Below are positions 46,931-59,005 of a DNA stretch of 64,000 nucleotides, in pieces. Position numbers and translations under genes: made by a program. The stretch lies in the NCBI GenBank assembly GCA_907163375.1, contig CAJQUW010008020.1, positions 310,001 to 374,000 on the forward strand, read 5' to 3'. Under the pieces are notes generated by a model. It saw only the letters and a program-made list of their open reading frames with translations, made no database searches and had not been told where the DNA came from. Position 1 is the stretch's first letter. Each line of letters starts with the position of its first letter. The stretch comes from Prostheceraeus crozeri (Eukaryota; Platyhelminthes; Polycladida; Euryleptidae).

Positions 46931-48218
46931 AAAGTCACTTCGTTGTAGTTCATTTTGATAAAATCGGCCTCTGATATCTTCATCATCTAAATCTTTGATT
47001 TCGTAAGTAATCGGATAACTTTGATTTATTTTACCAACTTCAAATATTTCTTTAGTCCAGTAGCCAACAAAGCCTTTTTCAAATTTATTCTTATACCTAA
47101 ATATTCGTACCCTATCTCCAATTTTAAATTTCGGCCTAAGTTTCTGCAAATTCGGATTACTCTCATTCGAATAATTATTTTCGAATATGTTTTTTCTTAT
47201 CAAATCAGGGTCGTCAGAAGCATTCTTTGGAGTTTCTTCAATAACAGAATGAATCTTATTGTTATACTCTTCTACAACTCCTGGTAATATCTTCAACCAT
47301 TTCTGATTTCTTTGCTCAGTAAATTTCTTGAATAATTTTTTTTAACGTCCGATTGAATCTTTCTATCACTACAGCCTTTCCTGCATATTCAGTTGAATAC
47401 ACAGTTTCAAATAGTGGCTGAACATTTCCGTTATAAAATTCCGACCCTTTATCAGCAAACAATTTTTTTGGCTTTCTATTACTTTCTTTAAAGATTTCTT
47501 CAAACGCATATTTAACTGATAGATCACTTTTGTTTTTTAAAGGCTTTACCCAAGCATATCGTGTATATAAATCTATAACGGTCAATGCGTACTTAAACCC
47601 TCCTTCATTCGGCATATGAATAAGATCAGCACTCCAGATATCATCTTTATTAAATACTTTTACCTTCAATCGATATTTAGGCCTTCTATATTCTTTATGA
47701 ATTTCGGACGCGTAGGTTCGAGCGTTCCTCTCAGACAGCTTTGCTGTCGTTTCATTTAAACCCTGACCGAATAATATTTTAGCTTGTAAAGCTTTCTTAA
47801 CAAACATTCTCTCAATTCTTTCTCTAAATGTAGGATTTTTAATACCATCTAATTCTTGAATCATCTTCTTATCAGCTGCATGACGAGATTTTAGGTCATG
47901 ATTTCGATAAGCTAAATCATTTCTGAAATATGCTTCATCTACTCTGTTTATTGGTTCTTCACCTGGTTTCGGATTATTATTCTCATCTAGTCTTATATCT
48001 AATCGAGTTCCTGGGCCGGTATATGAATGACCAGGAAGATGTTTTTCTTTCGAATATTTACTCCAAATAAATCCAGGAAAGTTTTCTAATGTTTTTCGTA
48101 TGTCGTTACCTTCATAAATTTTACAATTTGAGTTTTTATTTTTGTTTAATAGATAATTTAATAAATCTAAATTAGCAATTTTTAATTTAATTAAGTTTTC
48201 GGAATTTGTAGAATTCAT
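46931..48218 (-). pseudogene. Polinton integrase with N-terminal phospholipase A2-like domain
   Basis: From the N-terminus: residues about 45-120 read HLPGHSYTGPGTRLDIRLDE, EPINRVDEAYFRNDLAYRNH and SRHAADKKMI, the pattern (GPG-L and HD-pair) of parvovirus-type phospholipase A2-like domains carried by many Polintons. Then a retroviral-type DDE core: IWSADLIHM, LFADKGSEF and VVIERFNRTLKK. A C-terminal SH3/chromo-like region (KFKIGDRVRIFRYKNKF, YEIKDLDDEDIRGRFYQNEL) lies at 46,931-47,296. Normally the phospholipase-like domain is a separate gene. The region is broken. Confidence 0.85.
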
Positions 48219-48240
48219 TTTAAAAGATAAAATAAAAGTT

Positions 48241-48603
48241 TTACCGAATCATACTAGGACTTAGATATATTCCAGTACCTTCTTTAGTTTCTTTAATTTT
48301 AATTAAATCATCAACATTGTGGAGAATATTGTTAAGAACTCGTTTTCCTTCATCAACTAATTTTAATTTACTAATAAAATTATCTACTATTCCGTCACCC
48401 CTAGCAACTTTCTCTACCTCTCTATTATGACGTTTTTGTTCTTCTAATGCCGCCTTCTCTGATTTGTTTTTATTTACTGCTTGGACAATACCAACTGTCC
48501 CACCTGCAACACTTCCTGCTGCTGCTATGCCATCTATTATTAGTGGAATTAATGGGAGAATCCCGCCATTCTTTTCTTCTTGTAATTGAATATTCTCTAT
48601 CAT
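48241..48603 (-). CDS. Polinton small hydrophobic protein, probable minor virion protein
   Basis: About 120 residues, with a Gly/Ala-rich hydrophobic stretch LPLIPLIIDGIAAAGSVAGG near the N-terminus, then a charged helical region and the ending GTGIYLSPSMIR. It sits directly upstream of the integrase-phospholipase frame. Glycine-rich hydrophobic segments of this kind occur in small internal virion proteins of related elements; the function is inferred. Confidence 0.5.
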   Translation of the reverse strand: MIENIQLQEEKNGGILPLIPLIIDGIAAAGSVAGGTVGIVQAVNKNKSEKAALEEQKRHNREVEKVARGDGIVDNFISKLKLVDEGKRVLNNILHNVDDLIKIKETKEGTGIYLSPSMIR

Positions 48604-48730
48604 TGGTTTACTTATGTAATACTTTTTTTGTTAATCGTAATAGTTTTAGGGGTATTTTTGTCAACAATATTATGTAATTTTAATTCAACAGTTTTATTAT
48701 TATTATTACTTTTCGCTTGCGACATTTTTA

Positions 48731-48892
48731 ATAAAAAAATTTTAAGTTACGAAAAATTTTAATCTATTTTAGAAATGAAAAATTTTTAAGTTAAGAATTT
48801 TTAATCTATTCTAGTTACGAAAAATTTTAAGTTACCAAAAATTTTTAATCTATTCTAGTTATGAAAAATTTTAAGTTACCAAAAATTTTAAT
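48731..48892. repeat. Tandem AT-rich repeat in Polinton
   Basis: Three to four imperfect copies of a unit of about 55 bases containing AAAAATTTTAAGTTA lie between the small hydrophobic gene and the capsid gene. Confidence 0.7.
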
Positions 48893-50226
48893 TAACCTAT
48901 CCTAGCCATCTTTCCATTAAGAATTTCAATAGAATATTTTACATCTTCTAGCAATAAACCATAAGCCATCAATGAAGTTGTGGAATCTTTTTTTTCAATA
49001 TTAATTGTTACATCACAACCAGTCTTGATAATATCTTCAGATTGTGCACTTAAATCGAAACAGAAAACAGGATATAAATGTCTCCAATCTCCAGGAGTTA
49101 ATTGTGGTTCAACTCCAAATTCTATACAAAGATTTCGATAAGCATCATATCCTTCCATAAATTGATTATTGGTATCATCGAATCTTAATGGATCAATTGG
49201 ATATCGGGTTTGATTTAATGAAACTTGTAAACTTCGAATTGTATTAATATGAAAAAGATTGTTGTTCTTATCAAAACTTGGAGAATTATTTCTTAGAAAA
49301 GTTAGTAATAAATATCTTGGAGTATTCGCAGTTCTAGTAAAATGCCAGTTAAATCTTTGCTCTGAAAAAGTTACTGAACTAGCAGTACGCTTTAGAAAAT
49401 TTACTGGAATTGGTTTGCTAGTATTTAATCATTTTGCAATAGCTGTTTCAACCTCTAAACTAGGAGTAATATGCGTAATCCACCATTCAAGTCTATCAAT
49501 TTTTAAATATGTTTTTTTTCCAGTTTTACCAAAAAAGATTAATTCATTATTTGCTGTACGATGAATTATCAATTTAAATTTAAATTGATATGATATTTTA
49601 TCATAATCTAAATATCCGAATAATGGAGACAATGACCAATTAACTGTCTGTTTACTTTTCTTGTTAAATTCACGTCTTTCTTTATATGCATCATTATTTG
49701 TTTTGTTTAAATGATTTGCAATATTTTCTACATCTTTCACAATTCCTGCGGCATCTGTTCCAGCGTGAGTTAAATCATCAACAATTATACCATCATTCGT
49801 ATCAGGAAACCAACCTTCGATTTCATACTTTTTATTATTTTCACCAATTGTTACAAATCTAAGCATTGTATCAATTACACCTGGGGAATCCCTTATTGTT
49901 TCTATATTTTGAGTTGCAACATCTAAACGCATTCGTGTAAATAATCTTCGAAAAAAATTATTCTCTAGTGCAATATTATCGGTATCTGGTAATGGTGTTG
50001 TAAAATTGGCATCACTATATAAAGAATATTCACAGTGTAAAAAGGAATCAGGTAAATATAAATAACTCTGCTGATTATCAACTTCAAAAATTAAATCACC
50101 TGCAGTATTTACTCTACTGGAAGATCCGGGATTCATAGCAATTCTTATATAGTCATTCTTTTTTTGATTGTAACTGACGAACGGAGGATCGTCTAATCTA
50201 AATTTATTTTCGATAAGAGAAGACAT
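48892..50226 (-). pseudogene. Polinton probable major capsid protein region
   Basis: The N-terminal part starts MSSLIENKFRLDDPPFVSYN and has long beta-rich stretches (GDLIFEVDNQQSYLYLPDSF, ENNFFRRLFTRMRLDVATQN, YQFKFKLIIHRTANNELIFF). The C-terminal part reads HLYPVFCFDLSAQSEDII. Size, position and beta content fit the double jelly-roll capsid protein, but I identify it mainly by elimination and resemblance, not by a diagnostic motif. It is broken. Confidence 0.55.
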
Positions 50227-50257
50227 TTTTATAAAAAATAATTTGACTTTTTGTTTT

Positions 50258-50385
50258 TCTCACACACAGAAAAATTTTACTAAAAAATTTTACTAAAAAA
50301 TTTTACTAAAAAAATTTTACTAAGAAAATTTTACTAAAAAATGTAATTAAAAAAATTTTACTAAATAAATTTTATTAAAATATAA
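50258..50385. repeat. Tandem ATTTTACTAAAAA repeat in Polinton
   Basis: About eight short imperfect units lie between two genes, like the other AT-rich spacers of this element. Confidence 0.75.
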
Positions 50386-50387
50386 TT

Positions 50388-50894
50388 TTAGAATTTTGCT
50401 AGACGAGCTCCGCTACAGCTTTGCTGGTTAGACAGAAGGTTGCTGTTAACACCATTACCTCTTATTTCTTCAATTGAACATTTTATGGCTGCGCCTGATT
50501 TCTTCACCTGTTTACTATCAGTCCCTACAGCTATGTTAGCAACTTTGTTTTTTGTTTCCTCTGAAAGTTTTTTTAATTTTTTTAGTTCTTCTGAATCATT
50601 CTTAAGTTTACGAAAAGTTTCTAGTTGTTTTAATTCGTTTTGAGACTTAACAGCATTTGATATTGCACTAGCTGTACTACCTATAGCAGCTGCTCCTTTT
50701 GCAGCAGATGTAATCAAATCTTTATTATTTTTTATCAAGTTAACGATACTTCTTATACCAGAAAAGATGCCAGCCCCTTCTTTTTGAACTGTTTCTACAT
50801 TGCTATAATGATAAACAGATTTCATAGATGGTTCATGAGCAATTTTTTTATTTGAAGCAAAATGTTTAAGATTGTGTTTATAAATTATAGACAT
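50388..50894 (-). CDS. Polinton minor virion-like protein
   Basis: About 168 residues. A Gly/Ala-rich segment (GAGIFSGIRSIVNLIKNNKD, SAAKGAAAIGSTASAISNAV) is followed by a Lys/Glu-rich coiled coil. The C-terminus is coded by a GC-rich island. Amphipathic segments before coiled coils suggest an internal membrane-active or cementing virion protein; no family is proven. Confidence 0.5.
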   Translation of the reverse strand: MSIIYKHNLKHFASNKKIAHEPSMKSVYHYSNVETVQKEGAGIFSGIRSIVNLIKNNKDLITSAAKGAAAIGSTASAISNAVKSQNELKQLETFRKLKNDSEELKKLKKLSEETKNKVANIAVGTDSKQVKKSGAAIKCSIEEIRGNGVNSNLLSNQQSCSGARLAKF

Positions 50895-50934
50895 TTTTTA
50901 GGAATAAATTTGACTTTTGGAAAAAATATTTACG

Positions 50935-51821
50935 TTAAGATTTACGTTTGTGAATGTCCAACAACTTCGTGATAACTTTATCAATTTTCTTTTGCACTTT
51001 ATCTATTGCGTCAAGTAGCGTGTGATGTACTTTGATTTCTTTTCTATTAACTTGCATTTTCTCCTGGTTCATCTTCAACGCCGTTTTAAGAGAATTTAAC
51101 TTAATTTTAAGAACCTCTAATTGTCTTTTAACAGAATCTAACTGTTCTTTATTTTCTTCAGAGTTTACTTGTAAATTTTTCTTTAATTCATTTTCTAAAT
51201 TGATTTTAAGATTTTTCATTTTATCAACTTTTTGATTAAGTGAGTTTACTTCATTTATTATTCTATTCATCTTTTTCATTTGTTGAGTAATTTTAGAACT
51301 CAATTCATCAACACTTTTTTGGAATGTAGTTTGTAACGGCTTGAAATTTTTTTTAATTCTTTCAGGTAGATTTTCTATTTTACTTCTAATTGTTCTTTTA
51401 ATAGTTGTATCTGATGTTTATTTTTAATGACTGCAGATTTTAACTTTATAGAGAGTAATATTAAAATTTTTGATTGTTCAGAAATCTTTTTAAAAAGTTT
51501 TGCTATATCTGCTTCTAGCTCTCTATCCTTTTTATCAAGTTTTAATAATTTTTCGTTTAATGATTTGTCATTAAGTTTTAGCAACTTTAATTCATTCATC
51601 AGTGGAATCAAAACATCGTTTATATATTTTTCCTATAAGTCATTGATTTGTGTATCAACATATTGTTTATTTGTTAACTGTGTATTTTGCTGCGGAAGAA
51701 TAGAAAGATGCAATGGACCAGATAAAACGTCTCCAGTTTTCATGATATAATTTTCTATTTCTATTTCTGATTCACGATTATTCGGGATATATGCACCTCC
51801 ACCAACATTTGGTAACATCAT
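50935..51821 (-). pseudogene. Polinton fibre-like gene (tail-fibre motif plus coiled coil)
   Basis: The N-terminal part has GDVLSGPLHLSI and NTQLTNKQYVDTQINDL. This resembles the repeat of phage tail fibres, in which a GPL phrase is followed by TKQYVD. Next come long coiled-coil stretches rich in Lys, Leu, Asn and Glu (51,375-51,611 and 50,935-51,303). Such a layout, an attachment head and a trimeric stalk, would suit a spike or fibre. It is broken. Confidence 0.55.
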
Positions 51822-51984
51822 TTTTTAACAATAAAAGATGTCATGAGATTAAAAATAAAAATTGTTTTCTCATGAAAATAAAAATAAAATTTTTTCTAAA
51901 AGAAATAAAAAAATAGATTTTTTTCTAATAAAAAAAATGGAAAAAGCAAATTAAAAAAAATTGTATTCGCCCGTATCATCCTGA

Positions 51985-53298
51985 TCTTCTTGTTCGACGA
52001 GATCAACGGGATTTGAAAATAAATGTTTTGATAATAATAATATTAATCCATGTATAGATGTAAATATTTTATTTGAATTACAAGCAGAAATATTTAGAGA
52101 ACAAACAAAAAGTTTACCTTCTATAGAAACTAACTATTGTATTTTCCCGGGGGATCCATTTATAAAATTTATGGATATTGTCAGTAAATATAATGATGTG
52201 GCTTATGTGGAATAAAATAAAGAGAATATGGTTATAATAGGCCATAATAATGTTTATGGTTTTATTAGAGCAGTATTACCAATTAGTAATACTGATTGGA
52301 TAGAAAATAAAATTATCAATTATATCAATATTAAAGAATTAGTTAAAAAATTAAAATCTTTTTCCAAAGAAAAAATTAGATTATTTGTTGATGAACAAAA
52401 CCAATATAATATTCATATCGAGAGTAAAAAACATAACGAAGAATTATTATGCCAAGTATATTATAGAGTCACAATTTATAAACAAAAAACATTAGAAATG
52501 CCACAAAGATATGATGATGATACATAAATAGGATTATATTCAAACTTAAATATTAATTTGTTAAAATCTTATATAAATGGTTTAGCTCAACAAGTAAAAA
52601 TTTATATGTGGACAACACCTTATACTATTAACAATGACCATAATCATAATCATAATAATTTTAAAGAATCTTATAATAATAATAATGATAATAATATAAA
52701 TGATGATAATATAAATGATGATTCTGAAACATCTGAAAAAGCTGTAAATGGTAAAAAAGATTATGAAAATATTAGTAATTATAAAAATTTAAGTGAAGAA
52801 AAATTTATATGTCATACTGATGTACATGATATTAATACTACATATAATCAAAATTTATCTAGATTTCATTTTCTTACAATTGATAATAATAATGATGGTA
52901 TAGTTGAAGATACTGTTAGAGAACTATGTGTCGGGTCTACAAAATTTAAATTAGGATTTACATCTTATCAATTTAAAATTTTATCATCTTTAATAAAAAC
53001 TAAAAATGATTCAGATTATGGTGGTGTTATTAAATTTTCCAAAAGAGATCAAAGACCAATATTTTTCTCTATTATATTATTATCAAATAATAAATATAAT
53101 TTAGAATTAGATATTCCCATCAGGGAATGGTATCCTATCAGGGAATGGCATCCTATACCAAAAAATGTAATTTATGATGTTGAAGAATCAATTTATGATG
53201 ATTATGAAGAATCAATTGATGATGATGATGAAGAATCAATAGTTAGTGAAAATAAATTTAAATTATCTTTTGATAAAACGTTATATGATAAAACTTAA
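51985..53298 (+). pseudogene. Polinton region of unknown function, weak resemblance to sliding clamps
   Basis: An early piece contains NYINIKELVKKLKSFSKEKI then a short beta-rich stretch ending LEMPQ. A later piece has FKLGFTSYQFKILSSLIK and SKRDQRPIFFSIILL, separated by an Asn/Asp-rich low-complexity run. The order (helix with K-LK, paired strands, F--Y-F--L, then S-D--P-FF--) recalls PCNA-type clamps. The likeness is slight and rests on pattern only. It lies just before the polymerase in the same direction. The region is broken. Confidence 0.35.
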
Positions 53299-53368
53299 TA
53301 TGATGAAACTTAATATGATAAAACTTAATATGATAAAACTTAATGTGATAAAACTTAATGTGATAAAG
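53272..53368. repeat. 18-base tandem repeat in Polinton
   Basis: Five to six copies of a unit like GATAAAACTTAATATGAT. Confidence 0.85.
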
Positions 53369-53827
53369 AAAACAAAATAATCAAAGAACGTGAAATATAT
53401 AATAATATAAAATAACACTCAAGTCCTTGATATTAGAATGTTTATATCTAAAACTAAAACACAAATTTTTTCTTTAAAAAATAAAAAAAATAGAAAATAC
53501 CAAGTTTTATTGTGTCTTATGTAAAAGACAGTTGCAAACAAAAAGAAGTTATCAATCTCATTTAAATAGTAAATTGCATTTACAAAATGTAGATCGAGTT
53601 GATGAAGGAAATATATTAAAATTAAATAATTATATAAACTATCTAGAAACATTACCTACTGATATAAAAGTTAAAAAAATATTTGATGATTATTCACATT
53701 CAGAATATAAAAAAGTTTTTAATAGTGAAGATGAGTGCATACCAGATGGAAGATAGTTATTTAACTATGCTGATGAATTTAACGAAATAGATGAATTTGA
53801 TGAAGCTGAACGAACCGATGAAGCGGA

Positions 53828-53860
53828 ACGAACCGAAGGTTTTAGGGCTTCGCCCGTAGC
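53828..53860 (+). repeat. GC-rich hairpin repeat, copy 1 in polymerase
   Basis: CGAACCGAAGG-TTTAGGGCTTCGCCCGTAGC type sequence, with stems CGAAG/CTTCG and GGGC-TTC-GCCC. It stands out in AT-rich surroundings. It has a close relative 30 bases on, and another at 59,842. Confidence 0.8.
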
Positions 53861-53890
53861 AAATATGAAATATTTATTTAATCAGTCTGT

Positions 53891-53920
53891 GCGAACCGAA
53901 GGTTCTAGGGCTTCGGCCGT
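53891..53920 (+). repeat. GC-rich hairpin repeat, copy 2 in polymerase
   Basis: CCGAAG-GTTCTAGGG-CTTCGG makes a perfect six-base stem. The codons read RTEGSRASAV, like RTEGFRASPV from copy 1. Confidence 0.8.
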
Positions 53921-56900
53921 TGAATATAATGAAACCAATAAAACTTTTTATAATGTATTAACAAACTTTTTCAAAATATTTAAGAAATCTTTCAAATGTT
54001 ATATGAATGTAGAAGTACTTTATACAAAAAGTAGACCTGATGGAATTCCTGAAGAAATAATACAAGGACATTTTACAAATTCACAAGAAATTCATAATGT
54101 AAATGATATACAACCCATATTTGTATCGATGATACTTAAATTAGAAAATTGTATAATTGAAGCCCAGTTATGTGAATCTGGTTGGAGATTTGTTAAAATA
54201 CTATCTAAGAAAATAGTAATTGATAAATATAAAAATAATACTGGTGGTAGTTATGTTCCTTTACCTTTCAGTTCACCACAAATAATCAACATAAAAAATG
54301 AAGATGATTATTGTTTTCTGTGGAGTATTATAGCACATTTACATCCTGCAAAATATCATAAAGAAAGACTAAGTCATTACAATAAAGAAGAATACATAAA
54401 TGAATTTGATCTCTCTGATGGCTTCGATGAATTTCCATATGATTATAATAGGTTAATAAAGTTTCATAAAAAGAATAAAAATTTAATAGAAGTAAATGTT
54501 TTTGAATTAAATATGAATTATGTTTCTATTGGTAATATTACTCCATTTTACTCAGATTCAAAAAAATTTTATTTGAATAATAAAAATTTATGTCAATCAG
54601 AAATAGTATATGATGATAGAGGAAATTACATGCATCATAATATTTTTTACCAAGGAAATATAATATGTACTGAAAAATTTGAAATTATAAAAACACTATC
54701 ACCAATAATGATTAATCATAATAATTATAAAGGACGTAATTATAATTATGATTCCGATTATTTATCTTTATCTTTAGAATATCAACAAAAATTACAAAAT
54801 TTAAATGAAAGTTTGCAAAAATGTAAAACAGATTATCAACAACAAACAAAAATATTAGTACAAGAATATCACTATAAATATCAAAATAAGATAGAAACGA
54901 TACAAAAACTAAATGAAGACAATAAAGAATTAAATAATGAAGAAAATGAAACCAATCAAAAAATAAATGAATCTTTAAAAAAATGTCAACAACAACATAA
55001 AGAACAATATGATCAAGAATATATTTATCAGCTACAAATATTAAATCAAAATTTTCATCGAAATACATTTAATCTTACAAAAGAAATTGATGAAACACAT
55101 GAAATATATAAAGATAAATTTGAAAAATTAAAGCAATCAAAAGAATCTGCACAAGCGAATATATTATATTATCAGGGTCATTTTACATTGTGTAAAGATG
55201 TTTCTATATTTACAAAAACTTCAGATAATACAAATTTTCCTTGTCTTCAATGTACGACAAGTTTTAGAACTTTAGAAGAAATGAATAGACATTTGGAGAA
55301 TTGTCAGCAAAATGAAGCAGTCAGAAACACATTTCCAAAAGATAATTATTTAGAATATAATAAATGGTATTTTAAAAATAAAGTACCCTTTACTATTTAT
55401 TGTGATTTTGAAGCATATAATGTTAATATGACACAAAATTCTGAAAATGATAATTCTGAAAATGATAATTATGAAAAAAGTGCACCTGAACAAAGGAAAG
55501 AAAAATATTTATTTGAACAAAAACCATTATGTTGGGGAATGTACATTCATTCAAATTATCCTGAATTATTAAAATCAGAATATTATCAATACTATGGTGA
55601 AGATAGTTCAGAAATGTTTACAAAGAAAGTAGAAGAATTACAAAATTATTTTTCACAATTGCTTGAAACAAATATACCAATGATGCCATTAACAGAAAAA
55701 CAAAAAATTAAATTTTATTAATGAAACAAAATGTTATTACTGTGGAAAAGAATTTGCAAAAAATTATAAAGATGGCAAAGGTAGATATATTGATAAGCGA
55801 AGCGACGGCTCTGCCGACAAAGTAAAAGATCATGATCATCTAAATGGATTATATAGAGGTGCAGCACATAATTCTTGTAATCTTAATGCTAATAAATTTA
55901 AATATAACTTTGTTCCTCTATATTTCTACAATGGTTCTAAATATGATTTCCATTTAATAATGAAAGATTTATTTTCATCTGAAAAATTACAACAACAACA
56001 AATAAATATACTATGTAAAACAGAAGAAGAATATTTTTCAATGCAATTAGGTTGTATTAGAATTTTAGATGCATTTAGATTTTTTACTCCTTATTCATTA
56101 GATGTTATGGGAAAAACTTTGAAACCAGAACAATGTAAAATATTACATGAATATAATTTAAAACCTTTAAAAGGAATATTTCCGTATGAATATATAACTG
56201 GAGACAAAACCTGCGGTTCACAGTCGAAGACTGATATAAATAGAATAAGTAAAATAATGAAAGAACAAAAACTTCCTCCAATAAATTTAAATCAACATTA
56301 AAACAATCACAATTATCTGAAGAAGATTATGCAGAAGCTGAAAAGAATTGGAGAGAGTTAAATTGTAGAACAATGTATGATTATACAATGAAATATCTTC
56401 AGATAGATGTATTAATCCTTGCTGATCTTTTTGAAAACTTTCGTGACATGTGCATAGAATATTACGGAATAGATCCATGTTATTGTTATTCTACACCAGG
56501 TTTAACATGGTTAGCAGGATTAAAACATACTGGCGTTAAACTTAAACATTATAAAGAGAATACATATGATAAATTATTATTTTTTGAATCTGGAATTAGA
56601 GGTGGAGTTTCATCAGTTTTAGGTAATCGTTATGTACAGTGCTACAATAAAAAAGTAAATCCTGATGATTAAGGAATAATGAAACCTTTATCTCCAGAAG
56701 AAAGCGATCAGTTTATAAAATTGTTTAATCAAAATATAGAAGGACTTATATCAAATGAAGATAGTCAAGCAGCAGTTGATGAAATCATGAGAGAAAACTA
56801 TTTGTTATATTATGATTTTAATAGCTTATATTCTTCTTGCATGATACAAGAATTACCAACAGGTGAAATGACATGGTGTAATATTCTTGATTATCAAAAA

Positions 56901-58100
56901 ACATATGATGGAAATTATAATCATGGTTATATATATGAAGTTGATTTAGTATACCCTGATGAAATAAAAGATGAAACAAAATATTTTCCTTTCTCTCCCG
57001 AAAACAAAATTCCCAATATAGAAGATTTTTCAGATTATTAAAAATCTTTAATTCCTAAGAAATACTGACCAACAAAAAAACTTATGTGAACACAAGGTAA
57101 TAAAGGAAAGTATGTTGTTGAAGGAAGAATGCTAGATTGGTATTTAGATCATGGAATGATTCTCACTAAAATACATAGAAAACTAGTGTATAGAAAATCT
57201 AAATGGTTAAAAAATTATATAGAGTTCAACATTGAAAAACGTAAAATAGCTAAAAGAAATAAAGATGATTTTGGAAACGTATTCTTTAAATTAATGAATA
57301 ATGCATTTTATGGTAAGACTTTAGAAAATGTGCGTAATAGACAAAATATTGAAATAGTTTATGATAAAGATAGGTTTCAAAATTTAACAAGGAAACCTAC
57401 GTATAAAAGAACTACTAGATTTAGTGATAATCTATGTGCTGTACATTTACGTCGAATCAGCGTAAAACATGATAAGTTTAATTTTATAGGATTCACTATA
57501 TTAGAATTAGCTAAACCATTTATGTATAAGTTTATATATGATTATTTAGCACCTGCTTATGGCAAAAACTATAAATTACACTTTACAGATACCGATTCTG
57601 TTTTCTTAGAATTAACAATACCGTATAATTCTACACTTGATGAAGAAATTAATAAAATAAAAGATATCATTCATCCTTCTGATTTATGTAAAGTAAAAGA
57701 TGAATTAGAAGGAAATGAAGATTTCATAACAGAAGCTATATTTTTAAAATCTAAATGTTATTGTTATAACACAACTAATAATACTAAAACACATAAAACA
57801 TTAAAAGGAATTTCAAAGGCATCAGTGGCTAATCAAATAACATTTCAAGATTAGAGAATGCATTATTTAATAATGAAATAAAAACAGCATGTAATTATAG
57901 ACTTAATTCAAAGAAACATAAAATGTATTTAAAAGAAGAACATAAATTAGCATTAGATCCATTTGATGATAAAAGAAAAAATTTACCTGATGGAATAACT
58001 ACTTCACCTTTTTAATTTTCTAATTTCTAAGATAGACAAATTTGATATATATATATAATAAAAAAATAAAATATTATATCACTATATTTGTATATTTTTA

Positions 58101-58868
58101 TCACTCGGCAAACAAATGTTCTATAACTCTATCATGATTTTTTTTATCAATATTAATTGTAATGAAGCCATAATCTTTTGACCAAGCATTGTTACACGAT
58201 TGTTTAAATTCATCTTTATTTCTTACATATAAATCTCTTAACAAATCACTTAAGTTTCTTGCATTTATTTCAAATAGTATAAATATATTTGCATTCTTTC
58301 TAATAACACTTCCGTCTAATGAATACATACTTTGTGTTAAATAAAAAACACTACAGTTATTATGTCTACCTCTTGTGAAATAATTTCTCTGAACTGACTG
58401 ATTTCTGTCATTAACACAATCATCAAAAATTACACAATGTTTCATTGTTTTATCTAGTTTACTAGGATCTTGCATATTACCACTATCATCTATTAATTGT
58501 ATCTTTATATGCTTATTTTTATTGGATTCAACTAACTGACTATTTTTTGCTGCTTCTTCGCACCACGAACTTATTTCTTCTTCATCTTCAGATTTTTCAT
58601 ATTCTTTGAATAATGAAGCAGTTGCTATTTTTTTAAGATTATTTTCAAATCCATATTTTAAAAATTGATAGACGGGTTGTTCTGCTGTTGTTGTATAAAT
58701 TATAAGATTGTTATAATCCAAAAAATTTGGAGTCGTTAAAATTTTAAACAATAGATACGTTTTACCACAACCTGATCTTCCACAAATAACTGACAAAACT
58801 TTATTAGATAAATTTATATGATGATTAAATTTGAGTTTTTTTTTATTTAATGGGGGTACTTCACTCAT
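58101..58868 (-). CDS. Polinton FtsK/HerA-type packaging ATPase
   Basis: About 255 residues, complete length for the family. Walker A is GRSGCGKTYLLF (residues about 31-42), Walker B is CVIFDDC (about 145-151), and YLTQSMYSLDGSVIRKNANI follows as the sensor-type motif, typical of the A32-like ATPases that pump DNA into capsids. It starts MSEVPPLNKKKLKFNHHINL. It appears intact. Confidence 0.9.
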   Translation of the reverse strand: MSEVPPLNKKKLKFNHHINLSNKVLSVICGRSGCGKTYLLFKILTTPNFLDYNNLIIYTTTAEQPVYQFLKYGFENNLKKIATASLFKEYEKSEDEEEISSWCEEAAKNSQLVESNKNKHIKIQLIDDSGNMQDPSKLDKTMKHCVIFDDCVNDRNQSVQRNYFTRGRHNNCSVFYLTQSMYSLDGSVIRKNANIFILFEINARNLSDLLRDLYVRNKDEFKQSCNNAWSKDYGFITINIDKKNHDRVIEHLFAE

Positions 58869-58961
58869 TTTTTAATAAAACATTTCAATTTTATTTTATT
58901 TTATTTTTTGTTTTTAAAGAAGAAGAAGAAGAAGAAGGAAATTAAACTTCTCTAGCTTCGC

Positions 58962-59005
58962 GTGGGAGTTTATACCTCTCGAACGGGAGTTTATACCTCC
59001 CGAAC
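58962..59005. repeat. Tandem hairpins at the 3' end of the penton gene
   Basis: Two copies of GGGAG-TTTATAC-CTCYC stand head to tail, each able to fold with a five-base stem. They lie at the 3' end of the minus-strand gene that follows, so a role in ending transcription is possible. Confidence 0.7.

Larger units (their letters stand above)
53500..58014 (+). pseudogene. Polinton protein-primed DNA polymerase B, broken
   Basis: An N-terminal zinc finger (CKRQLQTKRSYQSHLNSKLH) leads. A Cys2His2-like CLQCTTSFRTLEEMNRHLE follows near 55,240, after a coiled coil. The exonuclease begins at FTIYCDFEAY (55,390). A zinc site and the HDH/N-HSCN block (DHDHLNGLYRGAAHNSCN) follow near 55,830. Polymerase motifs: YYDFNSLYSSCMI (motif A), LMNNAFYGKTLENV (motif B) and FTDTDSVFLEL (motif C). 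It copies the element from a protein primer. It has about seven breaks. Two copies of a GC-rich hairpin repeat fall within its coding frame. Confidence 0.9.

Noticed and set aside
47021-47287. Plus-strand frame over the integrase C-terminus
   Set aside because: It is an antisense shadow of a clear minus-strand domain.
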